Of a stretch of 64,000 bases of DNA, positions 36,620 to 44,063 are shown one piece after another. The stretch's first letter is position 1; every line of letters starts with the position of its first letter. A program made the translations under genes and the position numbers. Source of the stretch: JAGOUU01 sp964387745 (GTDB lineage: Bacteria; Pseudomonadota; Gammaproteobacteria; JAGOUU01); the NCBI GenBank assembly GCA_964387745.1, contig CAYLXL010000002.1:16305-80304 (forward strand), written 5' to 3'. The notes below the pieces were generated by a model. It worked only from the letters and a program-made list of their open reading frames with translations, was not told the DNA's origin and made no database searches.

Positions 36620-36674
36620 GGATAAACTGACAAAAAAACAAAAGGGTTGTCCGCACGCAACTCCTTGTGTGAAA

Positions 36675-36741
<67 letters not shown>

Positions 36742-36759
36742 TCAGCTTTTGAGATTTGT

Positions 36760-36787
36760 ATTTTACCAGGAGTGCGTGGTATGTCAA
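36760..36787 (-). promoter_or_regulatory. Promoter of the tRNA-Ala/tRNA-Glu transcript
   Basis: On the minus strand a perfect -35 TTGACA (36782-36787), a 16-bp spacer and -10 TAAAAT (36760-36765) lie 18 bp before the tRNA-Ala 5' end. Confidence 0.75.
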
Positions 36788-36876
36788 TGCTTTTTCTAGT
36801 ATTTTTTATAAAATTTATTAATGCTATCTTATTCATCTGAACAAATAAAAAAATTAAGAAAAGCTTAAGAAAAAGG

Positions 36877-36951
36877 TTGACCTACTCACTAAAATCAGTA
36901 TAATGGCTTTTGTTAGTACCTAAACTTGATTAATTAATAACAATTAGGTAC
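36877..36951 (+). promoter_or_regulatory. Promoter and inverted-repeat operator candidate of the TetR gene
   Basis: TTGACC (36877-36882), a 16-bp spacer and TATAAT (36899-36904) form a strong sigma70 promoter. Downstream, GTACCTAA (36916-36923) and TTAGGTAC (36944-36951) are perfect 8-bp inverted arms around an AT-rich centre. They may bind the TetR protein for autoregulation or fold in the leader RNA. Confidence 0.6.
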
Positions 36952-36989
36952 CTTTCAAGAGTTTTTTAATATTAGAGGTATTATTTACA

Positions 36990-37565
36990 ATGGCTAAGAG
37001 ATCTGACAAGCGTGAGCGTTTAATTAACGCAGCAAAAGAATTATTTTACAAACAAGGTTTTAGTAACACAACCATTGCTGATATAGCAAAATTGGCTGAT
37101 GTACCACTAGGGAACGTTTATTACTACTTCAAGACTAAAGATGAAATCTGTGAAGCTGTTATTATCGAACGTAACCAAGAAATTAATAATATTATTAACG
37201 AATTTAATTTATTAACTTCTGTTAAAGCTAAATTAGAAGCTCTTTTAAACTTTTATTGCGATCGTGCAGAAGAAGTATCCCAATACGGTAACCTGTTCAG
37301 CAGCTTAGTATTAGAATTGAGCAGACAACAAAATCCTTTGGCAGTAAAAGCAAGACAAACATTAAATACTTTAACTGCTTGGTTAACAACACAGTTCAAA
37401 GAATTAAATGCTGAGAGCGATGCTCCTAATCAAGCAATGAAGTTCTTATCAAGTCTTCAAGGTATGCAAGTTTTAACTTTAGCGTTCCAAGATCCTAGCA
37501 TAACTGCAAAACAAGCAGCTTTACTGAAAGCTGAAATTGCAGAGCTTGCCGCACAGCCTGCTTAA
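36990..37565 (+). CDS. TetR-family transcriptional regulator
   Basis: This is a 191-residue protein. The N-terminal TetR HTH (residues about 8-55) has AAKELFYKQGFSNTTIADIAKLADVPLGNVYYYFKTKDE. The helical C-terminal ligand domain is of the common TetR_C form with a short conserved LELSRQQNPLA segment. The ligand is not deducible. It is a single gene with its own strong promoter and terminator, divergent from the tRNA transcript and not linked to an obvious target gene, so it may act in trans. Confidence 0.93.
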   Translation: MAKRSDKRERLINAAKELFYKQGFSNTTIADIAKLADVPLGNVYYYFKTKDEICEAVIIERNQEINNIINEFNLLTSVKAKLEALLNFYCDRAEEVSQYGNLFSSLVLELSRQQNPLAVKARQTLNTLTAWLTTQFKELNAESDAPNQAMKFLSSLQGMQVLTLAFQDPSITAKQAALLKAEIAELAAQPA

Positions 37566-37588
37566 TAATTAGTAATTACTAATTACTT

Positions 37589-37629
37589 AAAAGCCCCTGT
37601 TGTATACTTTTACAACAGGGGCTTTTTTA
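37589..37629 (+). terminator. Strong rho-independent terminator between tetR and grxD
   Basis: A stem of about 16 bp, from AAAAGCCCCTGTTGTA (37589-37604) with TACAACAGGGGCTTTT (from 37611), ends in a T-run on the plus strand. The A-run on the left arm lets it also serve the convergent grxD. Confidence 0.93.
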
Positions 37630-37661
37630 GATTATTTTTCTAGCAGTAACTATTGCAGTAG

Positions 37662-37994
37662 CTATTTTACCGTAGCAAGAATTTCTTTAAGCTCACCAGA
37701 CTGATATAATTCAGTGACGATATCGCAACCCCCTACTAATTCACCATTAACATATAATTGCGGAAACGTTGGCCAGTTGGCATATTTTGGCAATTCTTGA
37801 CGGATGTCAGGGTTTTCAAGAATGTTTACAGTCTTATAACCCTCAATACCAGATAACTTTAAAATGTGGACTACTTGTCCCGAGAACCCACACTGTGGAA
37901 ACTGAGGCGTACCCTTCATATATAAAATAATCGGGTTATTATTGATTTGTTCTTTGATTAGATCTAACGTATTTGAAGTATTTTGTTCTATCAT
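37662..37994 (-). CDS. grxD: Monothiol glutaredoxin Grx4-type (CGFS)
   Basis: This 110-residue protein has the CGFS active site in MKGTPQFPQCGFSGQ and the GSH-binding WPTFPQLYVNGELVGGCDIV. Monothiol glutaredoxins carry [2Fe-2S] clusters with glutathione and pass them to apo-proteins. Length and motifs match E. coli GrxD (115). It is divergent from sodB, a plausible pairing of iron-sulfur and oxidative-stress functions. Confidence 0.96.
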   Translation of the reverse strand: MIEQNTSNTLDLIKEQINNNPIILYMKGTPQFPQCGFSGQVVHILKLSGIEGYKTVNILENPDIRQELPKYANWPTFPQLYVNGELVGGCDIVTELYQSGELKEILATVK

Positions 37995-38135
37995 TTGCTA
38001 TTACCATTATGCAGTTTAGATTGAAATTTACTGAATTATATACATAACAGTTTAACTTGTAAATCGTAAAAACTACAGTTAGACTGGCTAACGGATTGCA
38101 GTTTACTATTCAATTTTTAATAGGAGAAATTCAGA

Positions 38136-38711
38136 ATGGCTTTTGAATTGCCAAAGTTGCCTTATGAAAAGAACGCCCTAGAGCCTTATATTTCATCTGA
38201 AACTTTAGATTACCATTATGGCAAACATCATCAGACTTACGTCAATAATTTAAATAATCTTGTTGCAGGCACCCCTGACGAAAATAAATCTCTTGAAGAC
38301 ATTATCATAGGCTCAGAAGGAGCTATATTCAATAATGCTGCGCAAGTATGGAACCACAGCTTTTATTGGGAGTGTCTATCACCTAACGGTGGTAAAGAGC
38401 CCTCTGGCAAGCTCCTAGAGGCTATTAACGAGGCTTTTGGAAGTTTCCAGGAATTCCAGGCGCTGTTTACTAAAACTGCTATCAGTACGTTTGGATCAGG
38501 TTGGTCATGGCTTGTCAAAAACAAAAACGGCAAACTTGAAATCACGAGCACTTCTAATGCTGACACACCGATGAAGCATGGTCAAAAAGCTTTGTTAACT
38601 TGCGACGTTTGGGAACATGCTTATTATATAGACTACAGAAATGCTAGACCAAAATACATTGATGGATTTTGGAATTTGGTCAATTGGGAATTTGTTGCTA
38701 GTAACTTATAA
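38136..38711 (+). CDS. sodB: Superoxide dismutase [Fe]
   Basis: This 191-residue protein has metal ligands in DYHYGKHHQTYV (His), NNAAQVWNHSFYW (His) and CDVWEHAYYIDY (Asp, His). The Gln in AAQVWNH and the overall length match Fe-type SodB (E. coli 193). It detoxifies superoxide in the cytoplasm. A Shine-Dalgarno AGGAGA precedes the ATG, and a 24-nt perfect palindrome terminates it. Confidence 0.97.
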   Translation: MAFELPKLPYEKNALEPYISSETLDYHYGKHHQTYVNNLNNLVAGTPDENKSLEDIIIGSEGAIFNNAAQVWNHSFYWECLSPNGGKEPSGKLLEAINEAFGSFQEFQALFTKTAISTFGSGWSWLVKNKNGKLEITSTSNADTPMKHGQKALLTCDVWEHAYYIDYRNARPKYIDGFWNLVNWEFVASNL

Positions 38712-38728
38712 CAACATCTGACAAATAT

Positions 38729-38760
38729 AATCAGACACTCGAGTGTCTGATTGTTTTTGT
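38729..38760 (+). terminator. Terminator after sodB
   Basis: A 24-nt perfect palindrome centred on CTCGAG (38729-38752) is followed by GTTTTTG. It also lies 3' of the convergent repeat-protein gene. Confidence 0.88.
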
Positions 38761-38788
38761 ATTTTTACTATATGCGTTATTCTTTCTG

Positions 38789-39481
38789 TCACTGCTTTGG
38801 TTTATTCCTGTTTTTTGACGATTCGGTATCTTTCATATAATTTGGTTGCGATTCAACAGTACTCTTGCTGGCATAAGTAGCTGTTTTTGGCGCGTCCTGA
38901 ATAAATTTTAGCATTTTACTGTTTTTTGACGATTCTGTTTCTTTCATATAATTTGGTCTCTGCTTCTTATTGACACTAGCATAAGTAACACCTGATCTTT
39001 GTTCAGATCTCTGATCTACTGAGTAATTAGTATCCATAACAGGGTCAATTTTTTTGCTTTTTCCTTCAGAAGCTACGCCTAGGGTTTTAAACAACCGACA
39101 TATTTCATTGAACATTTGCTTATGATTCGCAATATGCAGTTCTTGTTCTATACCACTAGCATCATAGGCATCAATACTATCTTTTAGCAAAATATTCCGT
39201 TGTCTTAGAACCTTTCTAAAATTTTCTTTTTGAGCATCCGATATAGTCACTATCATATTAGTGCCCTCTTCCCTTGGTTTAAATTGGCTTAGTGAGAGAT
39301 TGGCCCCACCTGTCTCACGGTGCATCATTTTCTGTTCACCCGGTGCGGACGTCCTATTGTTATCTGCTGGCATCGCAGCAATTTTGACAGTGTTATTCGT
39401 AAGCAATTCTTTAAGCATCTGGCTTTTGATGGTGAGCTTGTCTCCTTGCAGAGTAAAAAACTCATTGTAAATATTAGCCAT
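38789..39481 (-). CDS. Unknown protein with C-terminal duplicated NYMK-ETESSKN unit
   Basis: This 230-residue hydrophilic protein has no signal peptide or membrane segment. I start it at ATG 39481 (MANIYNEFFT), which has GGGAGAGAGG just upstream; an in-frame ATG at 39553 lacks that. The C-terminal third contains two copies of a unit of about 34 residues, each with TYAS, then PNYMK(E/D)TESSKN. The second copy is close to the C-terminus. The middle is Gln/Lys/Asp-rich and helical (ENFRKVLRQRNILLKDSIDA). No family recognised. The polar, Glu/Ser-rich C-terminus is compatible with a type IV secretion substrate, which is speculation. Confidence 0.6.
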   Translation of the reverse strand: MANIYNEFFTLQGDKLTIKSQMLKELLTNNTVKIAAMPADNNRTSAPGEQKMMHRETGGANLSLSQFKPREEGTNMIVTISDAQKENFRKVLRQRNILLKDSIDAYDASGIEQELHIANHKQMFNEICRLFKTLGVASEGKSKKIDPVMDTNYSVDQRSEQRSGVTYASVNKKQRPNYMKETESSKNSKMLKFIQDAPKTATYASKSTVESQPNYMKDTESSKNRNKPKQ

Positions 39482-39630
39482 ATCCTCTCTCCCATATATT
39501 ATAATTTCATCAAACAGCTGCAGATTAGACAGTGAATAATATAAATAGTTCAATAAAGTTTGCTTTTTTATGCAACCCTTTGATTATGAGAGGATTTTAG
39601 ATATTCTAGAAATATAGATGTGCGAGCAAG

Positions 39631-40272
39631 TTATGCTTCGGCAGCCTCAGGCAACAACATTCCCTTAGCTACTGCCTCATCGAGAATATTATCAACAAAA
39701 GCCCATAGAGCATCTGAGCCTGGTTTCATGTCACGTAGAATATGCTTTTTAACTCTATCGACAGTAATATTATACTTACGCCAAGTATAACCATCAGTAA
39801 AGTAATTTTGTAAAAAAGGTTGCAATCTGTCTACAGTACGAGCAAACTTTGCTTCTATAGATTTTTGATCTTCATATTCATCCCATAGATCACGAAAATA
39901 TTTCGCTTGATCAGTTGGTAATAAATTAAATAAACGATCAGCAGCTTTGCATTCATTACGATGCTTTTCAGCTGGATCAAAGTCTGCGTAACTAAAAATA
40001 TCCCCTGCGTCAATTTCGACGATGTCATGCAAAAGTACTAATTGTAGAGTTTTGCCAAGATCAAGTTGTTGAGAGTTTGAAACGTTAGCATATTCAGACA
40101 GCACCATCACCATCATAGCTAAGTGCCAAGAGTGTTCAGCATCGTTTTCTAGACGATGCTGAAAGATTAACCGAGTTTCTCGCAAAATATTTTTAAGTTT
40201 GTCCATCTCAACTATAAATCCAATTTGTTCTTCTAAACGTTTAGAACACTTTAGATTTACGTTGTCTGACAT
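39631..40272 (-). CDS. HD-domain hydrolase, YfbR/HDDC2-like nucleotidase family
   Basis: The 213-residue protein shows the HD superfamily pattern: NDAEHSWHLAMM (His), LLHDIVEIDAGD (His-Asp) and a later conserved Asp in ARTVDRLQPFL. This arrangement matches HD_3 proteins such as 5'-deoxynucleotidase YfbR and HDDC2. The likely reaction is dephosphorylation of dNMPs, but the substrate is inferred from family only. It lies 36 bp after dsbC on the same strand. Confidence 0.85.
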   Translation of the reverse strand: MSDNVNLKCSKRLEEQIGFIVEMDKLKNILRETRLIFQHRLENDAEHSWHLAMMVMVLSEYANVSNSQQLDLGKTLQLVLLHDIVEIDAGDIFSYADFDPAEKHRNECKAADRLFNLLPTDQAKYFRDLWDEYEDQKSIEAKFARTVDRLQPFLQNYFTDGYTWRKYNITVDRVKKHILRDMKPGSDALWAFVDNILDEAVAKGMLLPEAAEA

Positions 40273-40308
40273 CTTTAAATCCTTAAAAAACTTTTGCGGT
40301 TTTATTAA

Positions 40309-41199
40309 TTACTGCTTTTTAGCTAGTTGTTCTTTAGCGGCTTCATCTAAAGCAGCTTTAAGTCTATCTGCCGGCATATAACCAGGGATCAAAGTTCCAT
40401 CTTCTAACAGCATCGCTGGTGTGCCATTCAGACCAAGTTTTTGCACAAGCATCATGGACTCATTAACGACTGATTTTTTATCACACAGTTTTTTATCAGC
40501 TTTGAAGTTATCTGAAAGCTTAGCTTTATTCATCGCCTCTTGTGTATTTTTTGCACACCAAACTGTTACAGCTTTGTTGTATGAATCGCTATCTACGCCC
40601 GCTCTAGGGAATGGCATATAACGAACTTTGATGCCCTTATCAACAAATGACTGGATCTCTGAATGAAATTTGCGACAATAGCCACAATCAACATCAGTAA
40701 ATACTGTTATGACATGCTCAACTTTTTTATCATCTTTTGGGCCAAAAACAACCATGCTTGATTCAGGCACAGAACTCATTAGCTCTTTTCTTGATGTTTT
40801 TCTAACATCTTCTGTTAAATTAACTTTTTGTGGTTTATCGATAGCTATGATGTTACCAATGAACATCATTTTGGCATCGCTAGATATATAGAATACCTCA
40901 CCATCTGTGAGAACTTGATAATAACCTTTGATAGGTGAATTCTCCATCCTTGAGACTTTCATTTGCGGAAATTCACTATGTAATTTATCCAGTACGGCCT
41001 TGGCATCGTTTTGATTGACTTCTGGCCCTAAAGCAGCCGTCATCGCCCCTTCACTTGTATTACTATTAGAACTAGTTGGCTTTACTTCTCCTGTATTTTC
41101 AGTTTTTACTGCTTCAGAATCAGTTTTCTTTGCACAACCCACGCTACTAAATAATAAAATTGAGCAAACGAGCGACGATAAAAGTATTTTTTTATACAT
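40309..41199 (-). CDS. dsbC: DsbC-type disulfide isomerase, predicted lipoprotein
   Basis: This is a periplasmic thiol-disulfide isomerase. The thioredoxin-fold domain carries CGYC in FTDVDCGYCRKFH (near residue 178) and the cis-Pro in GLNGTPAMLLEDG. An N-terminal DsbC dimerisation domain precedes it (about 70-140). The signal peptide ends in SSVGC (Cys 22), a lipobox, followed by a Ser/Thr/Glu-rich linker of about 40 residues. Length 296 exceeds soluble E. coli DsbC (236). It should therefore be membrane-anchored. Confidence 0.92.
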   Translation of the reverse strand: MYKKILLSSLVCSILLFSSVGCAKKTDSEAVKTENTGEVKPTSSNSNTSEGAMTAALGPEVNQNDAKAVLDKLHSEFPQMKVSRMENSPIKGYYQVLTDGEVFYISSDAKMMFIGNIIAIDKPQKVNLTEDVRKTSRKELMSSVPESSMVVFGPKDDKKVEHVITVFTDVDCGYCRKFHSEIQSFVDKGIKVRYMPFPRAGVDSDSYNKAVTVWCAKNTQEAMNKAKLSDNFKADKKLCDKKSVVNESMMLVQKLGLNGTPAMLLEDGTLIPGYMPADRLKAALDEAAKEQLAKKQ

Positions 41200-41273
41200 A
41201 TCAATAATCCTTTTAATTATATAAAAATATATTTTGAATATTTTTATTACGGCTTTATATCCTAACTTAACAA

Positions 41274-41537
41274 TTAGTCAGCTTTAACTTCTGTCTTAGC
41301 TTCTTCTTTGCTTTCTGACTTTACTTCAGTGCTTTCAACAGCAGCAGGAGCAGCAGCTTCAGCAGCAGGCGCAGCTTCAGCAGCAGGAGCAGCAGCTTCA
41401 GTAGCAGGAGTAGTTTCTACAGCAGGAGCAGCAGAAGATGAATCAGCTGGAGCAACAACATTTGCTGGTTCTTCGTTTTGGCCGCAACCAGTTAATAACG
41501 CTAAACCTAAAACAGATGATAATAATACTTTATTCAT
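41274..41537 (-). CDS. Small Ala/Pro/Glu-rich lipoprotein
   Basis: This 87-residue protein has signal peptide and lipobox LTGC (Cys 18). The mature part is almost entirely Ala, Pro, Glu and Thr, with AAPAAEA repeats (residues about 45-67) and an acidic/Lys tail. It probably forms an extended spacer anchored in the envelope. The DNA repeat of GCAGCAGGA-type units (41340-41412) could vary in length by slippage. Function unknown. A same-size open frame on the opposite strand is a by-product of the repeat. Confidence 0.8.
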   Translation of the reverse strand: MNKVLLSSVLGLALLTGCGQNEEPANVVAPADSSSAAPAVETTPATEAAAPAAEAAPAAEAAAPAAVESTEVKSESKEEAKTEVKAD

Positions 41538-41713
41538 TTTAAAAATCCTTACCTAAACATTAATAATTAAAAAATTAAATACAACTACGACTGGAGTAAT
41601 CCGTACTTTCTACTTTAGCATTTGATCTGTCATTTGACTACAGTTCTATGCAATTTAACGTAAATAATTTACAGCTAGTCTTAAGTCGTACCTGATTTGC
41701 CAAGACTATTTAA

Positions 41714-42103
41714 TTAATCTTGACTTGTAGAACTAGCAGAAGCATTCGCTTTACTAGTAATCTTTTCTTTAATACGCGCTGCTTTACCAGATAGATCACG
41801 TAAATGATATAATTTTGCCTTGCGCACATTACCGCGACGCTTTACTTCAATAGATTTTACGACCGGACTATGTAACTGGAATACGCGTTCTACGCCTTCT
41901 CCATGAGAAATTTTACGTACGGTGAATGCTGAATTCATTCCACGGTTACGTTTAGCAATAACTACACCTTCAAAAGTCTGTGAACGCTCACGCTCACCTT
42001 CTTTTACTAACACTTGAACGGCAACAGTATCACCTACTGAGAACTCAGTAACGCCTTGTTTTAATTGCTCATTTTCAATTTCTTGAATGATTGGATTTTT
42101 CAT
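41714..42103 (-). CDS. rplS: 50S ribosomal protein L19
   Basis: L19 lies at the 30S-50S interface. The 129 residues include the conserved FSVGDTVAVQVLVKEGERER, RSQTFEGVVIAKRNRGMNS and FTVRKISHGEGVERVFQLHSP. The C-terminus is extended by a Ser/Ala-rich tail after RIKEKITSK compared with E. coli L19 (115). It is the last gene of rpsP-rimM-trmD-rplS. Confidence 0.97.
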   Translation of the reverse strand: MKNPIIQEIENEQLKQGVTEFSVGDTVAVQVLVKEGERERSQTFEGVVIAKRNRGMNSAFTVRKISHGEGVERVFQLHSPVVKSIEVKRRGNVRKAKLYHLRDLSGKAARIKEKITSKANASASSTSQD

Positions 42104-42121
42104 AATACTCTACGGCCTCTA

Positions 42122-42883
42122 TTATATTCTACTCTCGGACTCTAACTTAAATTCTTCTAATAATTGCATTTGCTCATGCGATAAACTTTGACACTCTAAC
42201 AGATTTGGTCGCCTAAGCCAAGTCTTTCCAAGTACTTGTTTTAAGCGCCAACGCATAATTTCTTGATGATTGCCACTTAGCAAGACATCAGGTACCTTTT
42301 TATCAAAATATTCAGCTGGTCTAGTATACTGTGGATATTCTAATAGGCCAAATAAATTATCTGAAAATGATTCATTCACCACAGAACTGTCATCTCCTAA
42401 TACCCCAGGCAGCAATCTAATCATGCTATCAAGCATAACTAAAGCTGCTAGCTCTCCCCCACTTAAAACATAGTCTCCTATAGAGTGCTCATAGTCCACA
42501 TGCTCGTCTATTACCCGCTGATCTATACCCTCATATCTTCCACAAACTAAAACTAAAGGCTGTGAGAGGCTGACGTATTTTCGGATAATCTCTTGGGTAA
42601 GCACAGAACCTTGAGGGCTTAAGTAGATCACTTTAGTTTCAGGGTTATTCAGTTGATTCTTAGCTGTTATAATAGCCTTGCTTAGAGGCTCAGGCTTAAG
42701 TAGCATCCCAGCACCCCCGCCATAAGGCTTATCATCAACTGTCTTATATTGGTCCTCGGCAAAGTCTCGAGGATTATAACAATTGATATTCGTAGCGTTA
42801 TTTCGAATGGCGCGTCCAATTACTCCAATGTTAAAGTAATTTTCAATCATGTCCGGAAATAAACTAACAACCGCAAACTTCAT
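42122..42883 (-). CDS. trmD: tRNA (guanine-37-N1)-methyltransferase TrmD
   Basis: TrmD makes m1G37, which prevents +1 frameshifting. The trefoil-knot SAM motifs are present: KPYGGGAGMLLKPEP, VIYLSPQGSVLTQ, LVLVCGRYEGIDQRV and EHSIGDYVLSGGELAALVM. Length 253 matches E. coli (255). The start overlaps the rimM stop by one base (TGATG). Confidence 0.98.
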   Translation of the reverse strand: MKFAVVSLFPDMIENYFNIGVIGRAIRNNATNINCYNPRDFAEDQYKTVDDKPYGGGAGMLLKPEPLSKAIITAKNQLNNPETKVIYLSPQGSVLTQEIIRKYVSLSQPLVLVCGRYEGIDQRVIDEHVDYEHSIGDYVLSGGELAALVMLDSMIRLLPGVLGDDSSVVNESFSDNLFGLLEYPQYTRPAEYFDKKVPDVLLSGNHQEIMRWRLKQVLGKTWLRRPNLLECQSLSHEQMQLLEEFKLESESRI

Positions 42884-43563
42884 CAGAATTCAGGATCCCA
42901 GTCAACAATCATTGAATTATCCTCTAAATCTACAGATAAAACGTATTTGCCGAATAAATATGGGATTAAATGTTCTTTTCCAGGTGGCTTTGCATCTTGG
43001 TCTGGTTTAACAATTAAGACATCATTAGAACCCGTAGCAAGGATTTGGTCTATTCTACCTAAATATTGTTTAGAGCCATCTAGACGCTCATAAATAGTGT
43101 AAACTTGTAACCCTTCTAGATCAGCCCAGTAGTATTCACCAGGGTTGGCTTCAGAATCTATTTTAGATAAAGACTCTCGAGGGACAGCTATTTCAACAAA
43201 TTGATATTTCCTAGCTTCATCACGGTCATGGCAATCAGTAATATTAGCTACAAAATTATGACCATTAGCTTTAAGAGAGTTCTTAACCACTGGCATCAGC
43301 TGCCAGTGGTTATTGTAGTTCCAATATAAGTCTTTGTATTTCAACAAGGCTGAAGACGGCTCAGTGAACGATTGGATTTTCACCTGGCCGCGAATACCAT
43401 GAACTCCTGATACCTTACCTATAGTAATAAGTCTACACCCTTCGCCTTTCACCCTGCAGCTTTGTTGCGCACTTGCCTCGCTGCTCATGTACTCGCTTGT
43501 ACATTTCGCTGCTCGTCTTCGCGCGCGCCTAGCTGCAGGGTGAAATTCTTTGGGTGTGTTCAT
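42883..43563 (-). CDS. rimM: 16S rRNA processing protein RimM with in-frame palindromic insertion
   Basis: RimM is a 30S maturation factor binding S19. The family core starts at ITIGKVSGVHGIRGQVKI (about residue 46). The PRC-barrel part has PGEYYWADLEGLQV, and the end has KYVLSVDLEDNSMIVDWDPEF. The N-terminus carries an extra 33 residues (FHPAARRARRRAAK through SCRVK), exactly encoded by a 99-bp palindromic element at 43447-43545. Removing it gives about 193 residues, a normal RimM length. An ATG inside the element could be an alternative start. The gene lies 12 bp after rpsP. Confidence 0.93.
   Translation of the reverse strand: MNTPKEFHPAARRARRRAAKCTSEYMSSEASAQQSCRVKGEGCRLITIGKVSGVHGIRGQVKIQSFTEPSSALLKYKDLYWNYNNHWQLMPVVKNSLKANGHNFVANITDCHDRDEARKYQFVEIAVPRESLSKIDSEANPGEYYWADLEGLQVYTIYERLDGSKQYLGRIDQILATGSNDVLIVKPDQDAKPPGKEHLIPYLFGKYVLSVDLEDNSMIVDWDPEF
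43447..43545. repeat. 99-bp palindromic element inside the rimM coding sequence
   Basis: Perfect 15-bp terminal inverted repeats TTTCACCCTGCAGCT (43447-43461) and AGCTGCAGGGTGAAA (43531-43545) bound a GC-rich core. The core has an internal hairpin ATGTAC-TCGCTT-GTACAT. The length is 33 codons and no frame disruption occurs. The base composition differs sharply from the AT-rich surroundings. The organisation resembles Rickettsia palindromic elements that insert in frame in genes. I saw no second copy in this window. Confidence 0.85.
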
Positions 43564-43575
43564 GGTACAAGATTA

Positions 43576-43929
43576 TTAGCTTGCGCTCTCTTCAGTAGCT
43601 GCACTTTGGCTTGCTGCTTTTCTAGCTGCTTTTTTAGCTTGTAATTTAGTCTTTTTCTTTAATCTAGCTGCAGCTACCGCTTCAGGGCCTTTTGCTGCTT
43701 CTAATACTAAATTAGATACACGATCACTCAAAGTTGCACCGGTATTAACCCAGTAATTAAGACGCTCGTTATCCAGCTTTAAACGCACTTCCCCACCCTT
43801 TGCAATTGGATTGAAAAAGCCTACACGTTCGATAAAACGACCATCACGAGGATTTCTGCTATCAGCCACTACTACACTATAAAAAGGTCTTTTTTTAGCG
43901 CCGCCACGAGATAAACGAATAGTTAACAT
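43576..43929 (-). CDS. rpsP: 30S ribosomal protein S16
   Basis: S16 is an early-assembly 30S protein. The 117 residues begin MLTIRLSRGGAKKRPFYSVV and contain RNPRDGRFIERVGFFNP, both highly conserved. A Lys/Ala-rich C-terminal extension follows (E. coli S16 has 82 residues). It is the first gene of the rpsP-rimM-trmD-rplS operon. Confidence 0.97.
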   Translation of the reverse strand: MLTIRLSRGGAKKRPFYSVVVADSRNPRDGRFIERVGFFNPIAKGGEVRLKLDNERLNYWVNTGATLSDRVSNLVLEAAKGPEAVAAARLKKKTKLQAKKAARKAASQSAATEESAS

Positions 43930-43977
43930 AAATATTTAATACCCTATTTTTTTTAATAATATCAACAATAACCCAGT

Positions 43978-43983
43978 ACTATA
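43978..43983 (-). promoter_or_regulatory. Candidate -10 box for the rpsP operon
   Basis: The minus strand has TATAGT about 50 bp before the rpsP ATG. The -35 region is T-rich and poor. The 134-bp gap between ffh and rpsP otherwise shows no gene. Confidence 0.35.
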
Positions 43984-44063
43984 CGCGAATTTAAACAAAA
44001 ATAAAACAAAAAACTAAGAAATAAGAAACAACCAGCAAAGTTAGCCAGCCATCCCATGAGTTA

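Noticed and set aside
41308..41556. Ala/Gly-rich plus-strand frame opposite the Ala-rich lipoprotein
   Set aside because: GCN-repeat DNA is open in several frames. The minus-strand frame has a signal peptide and lipobox, the plus-strand one does not.
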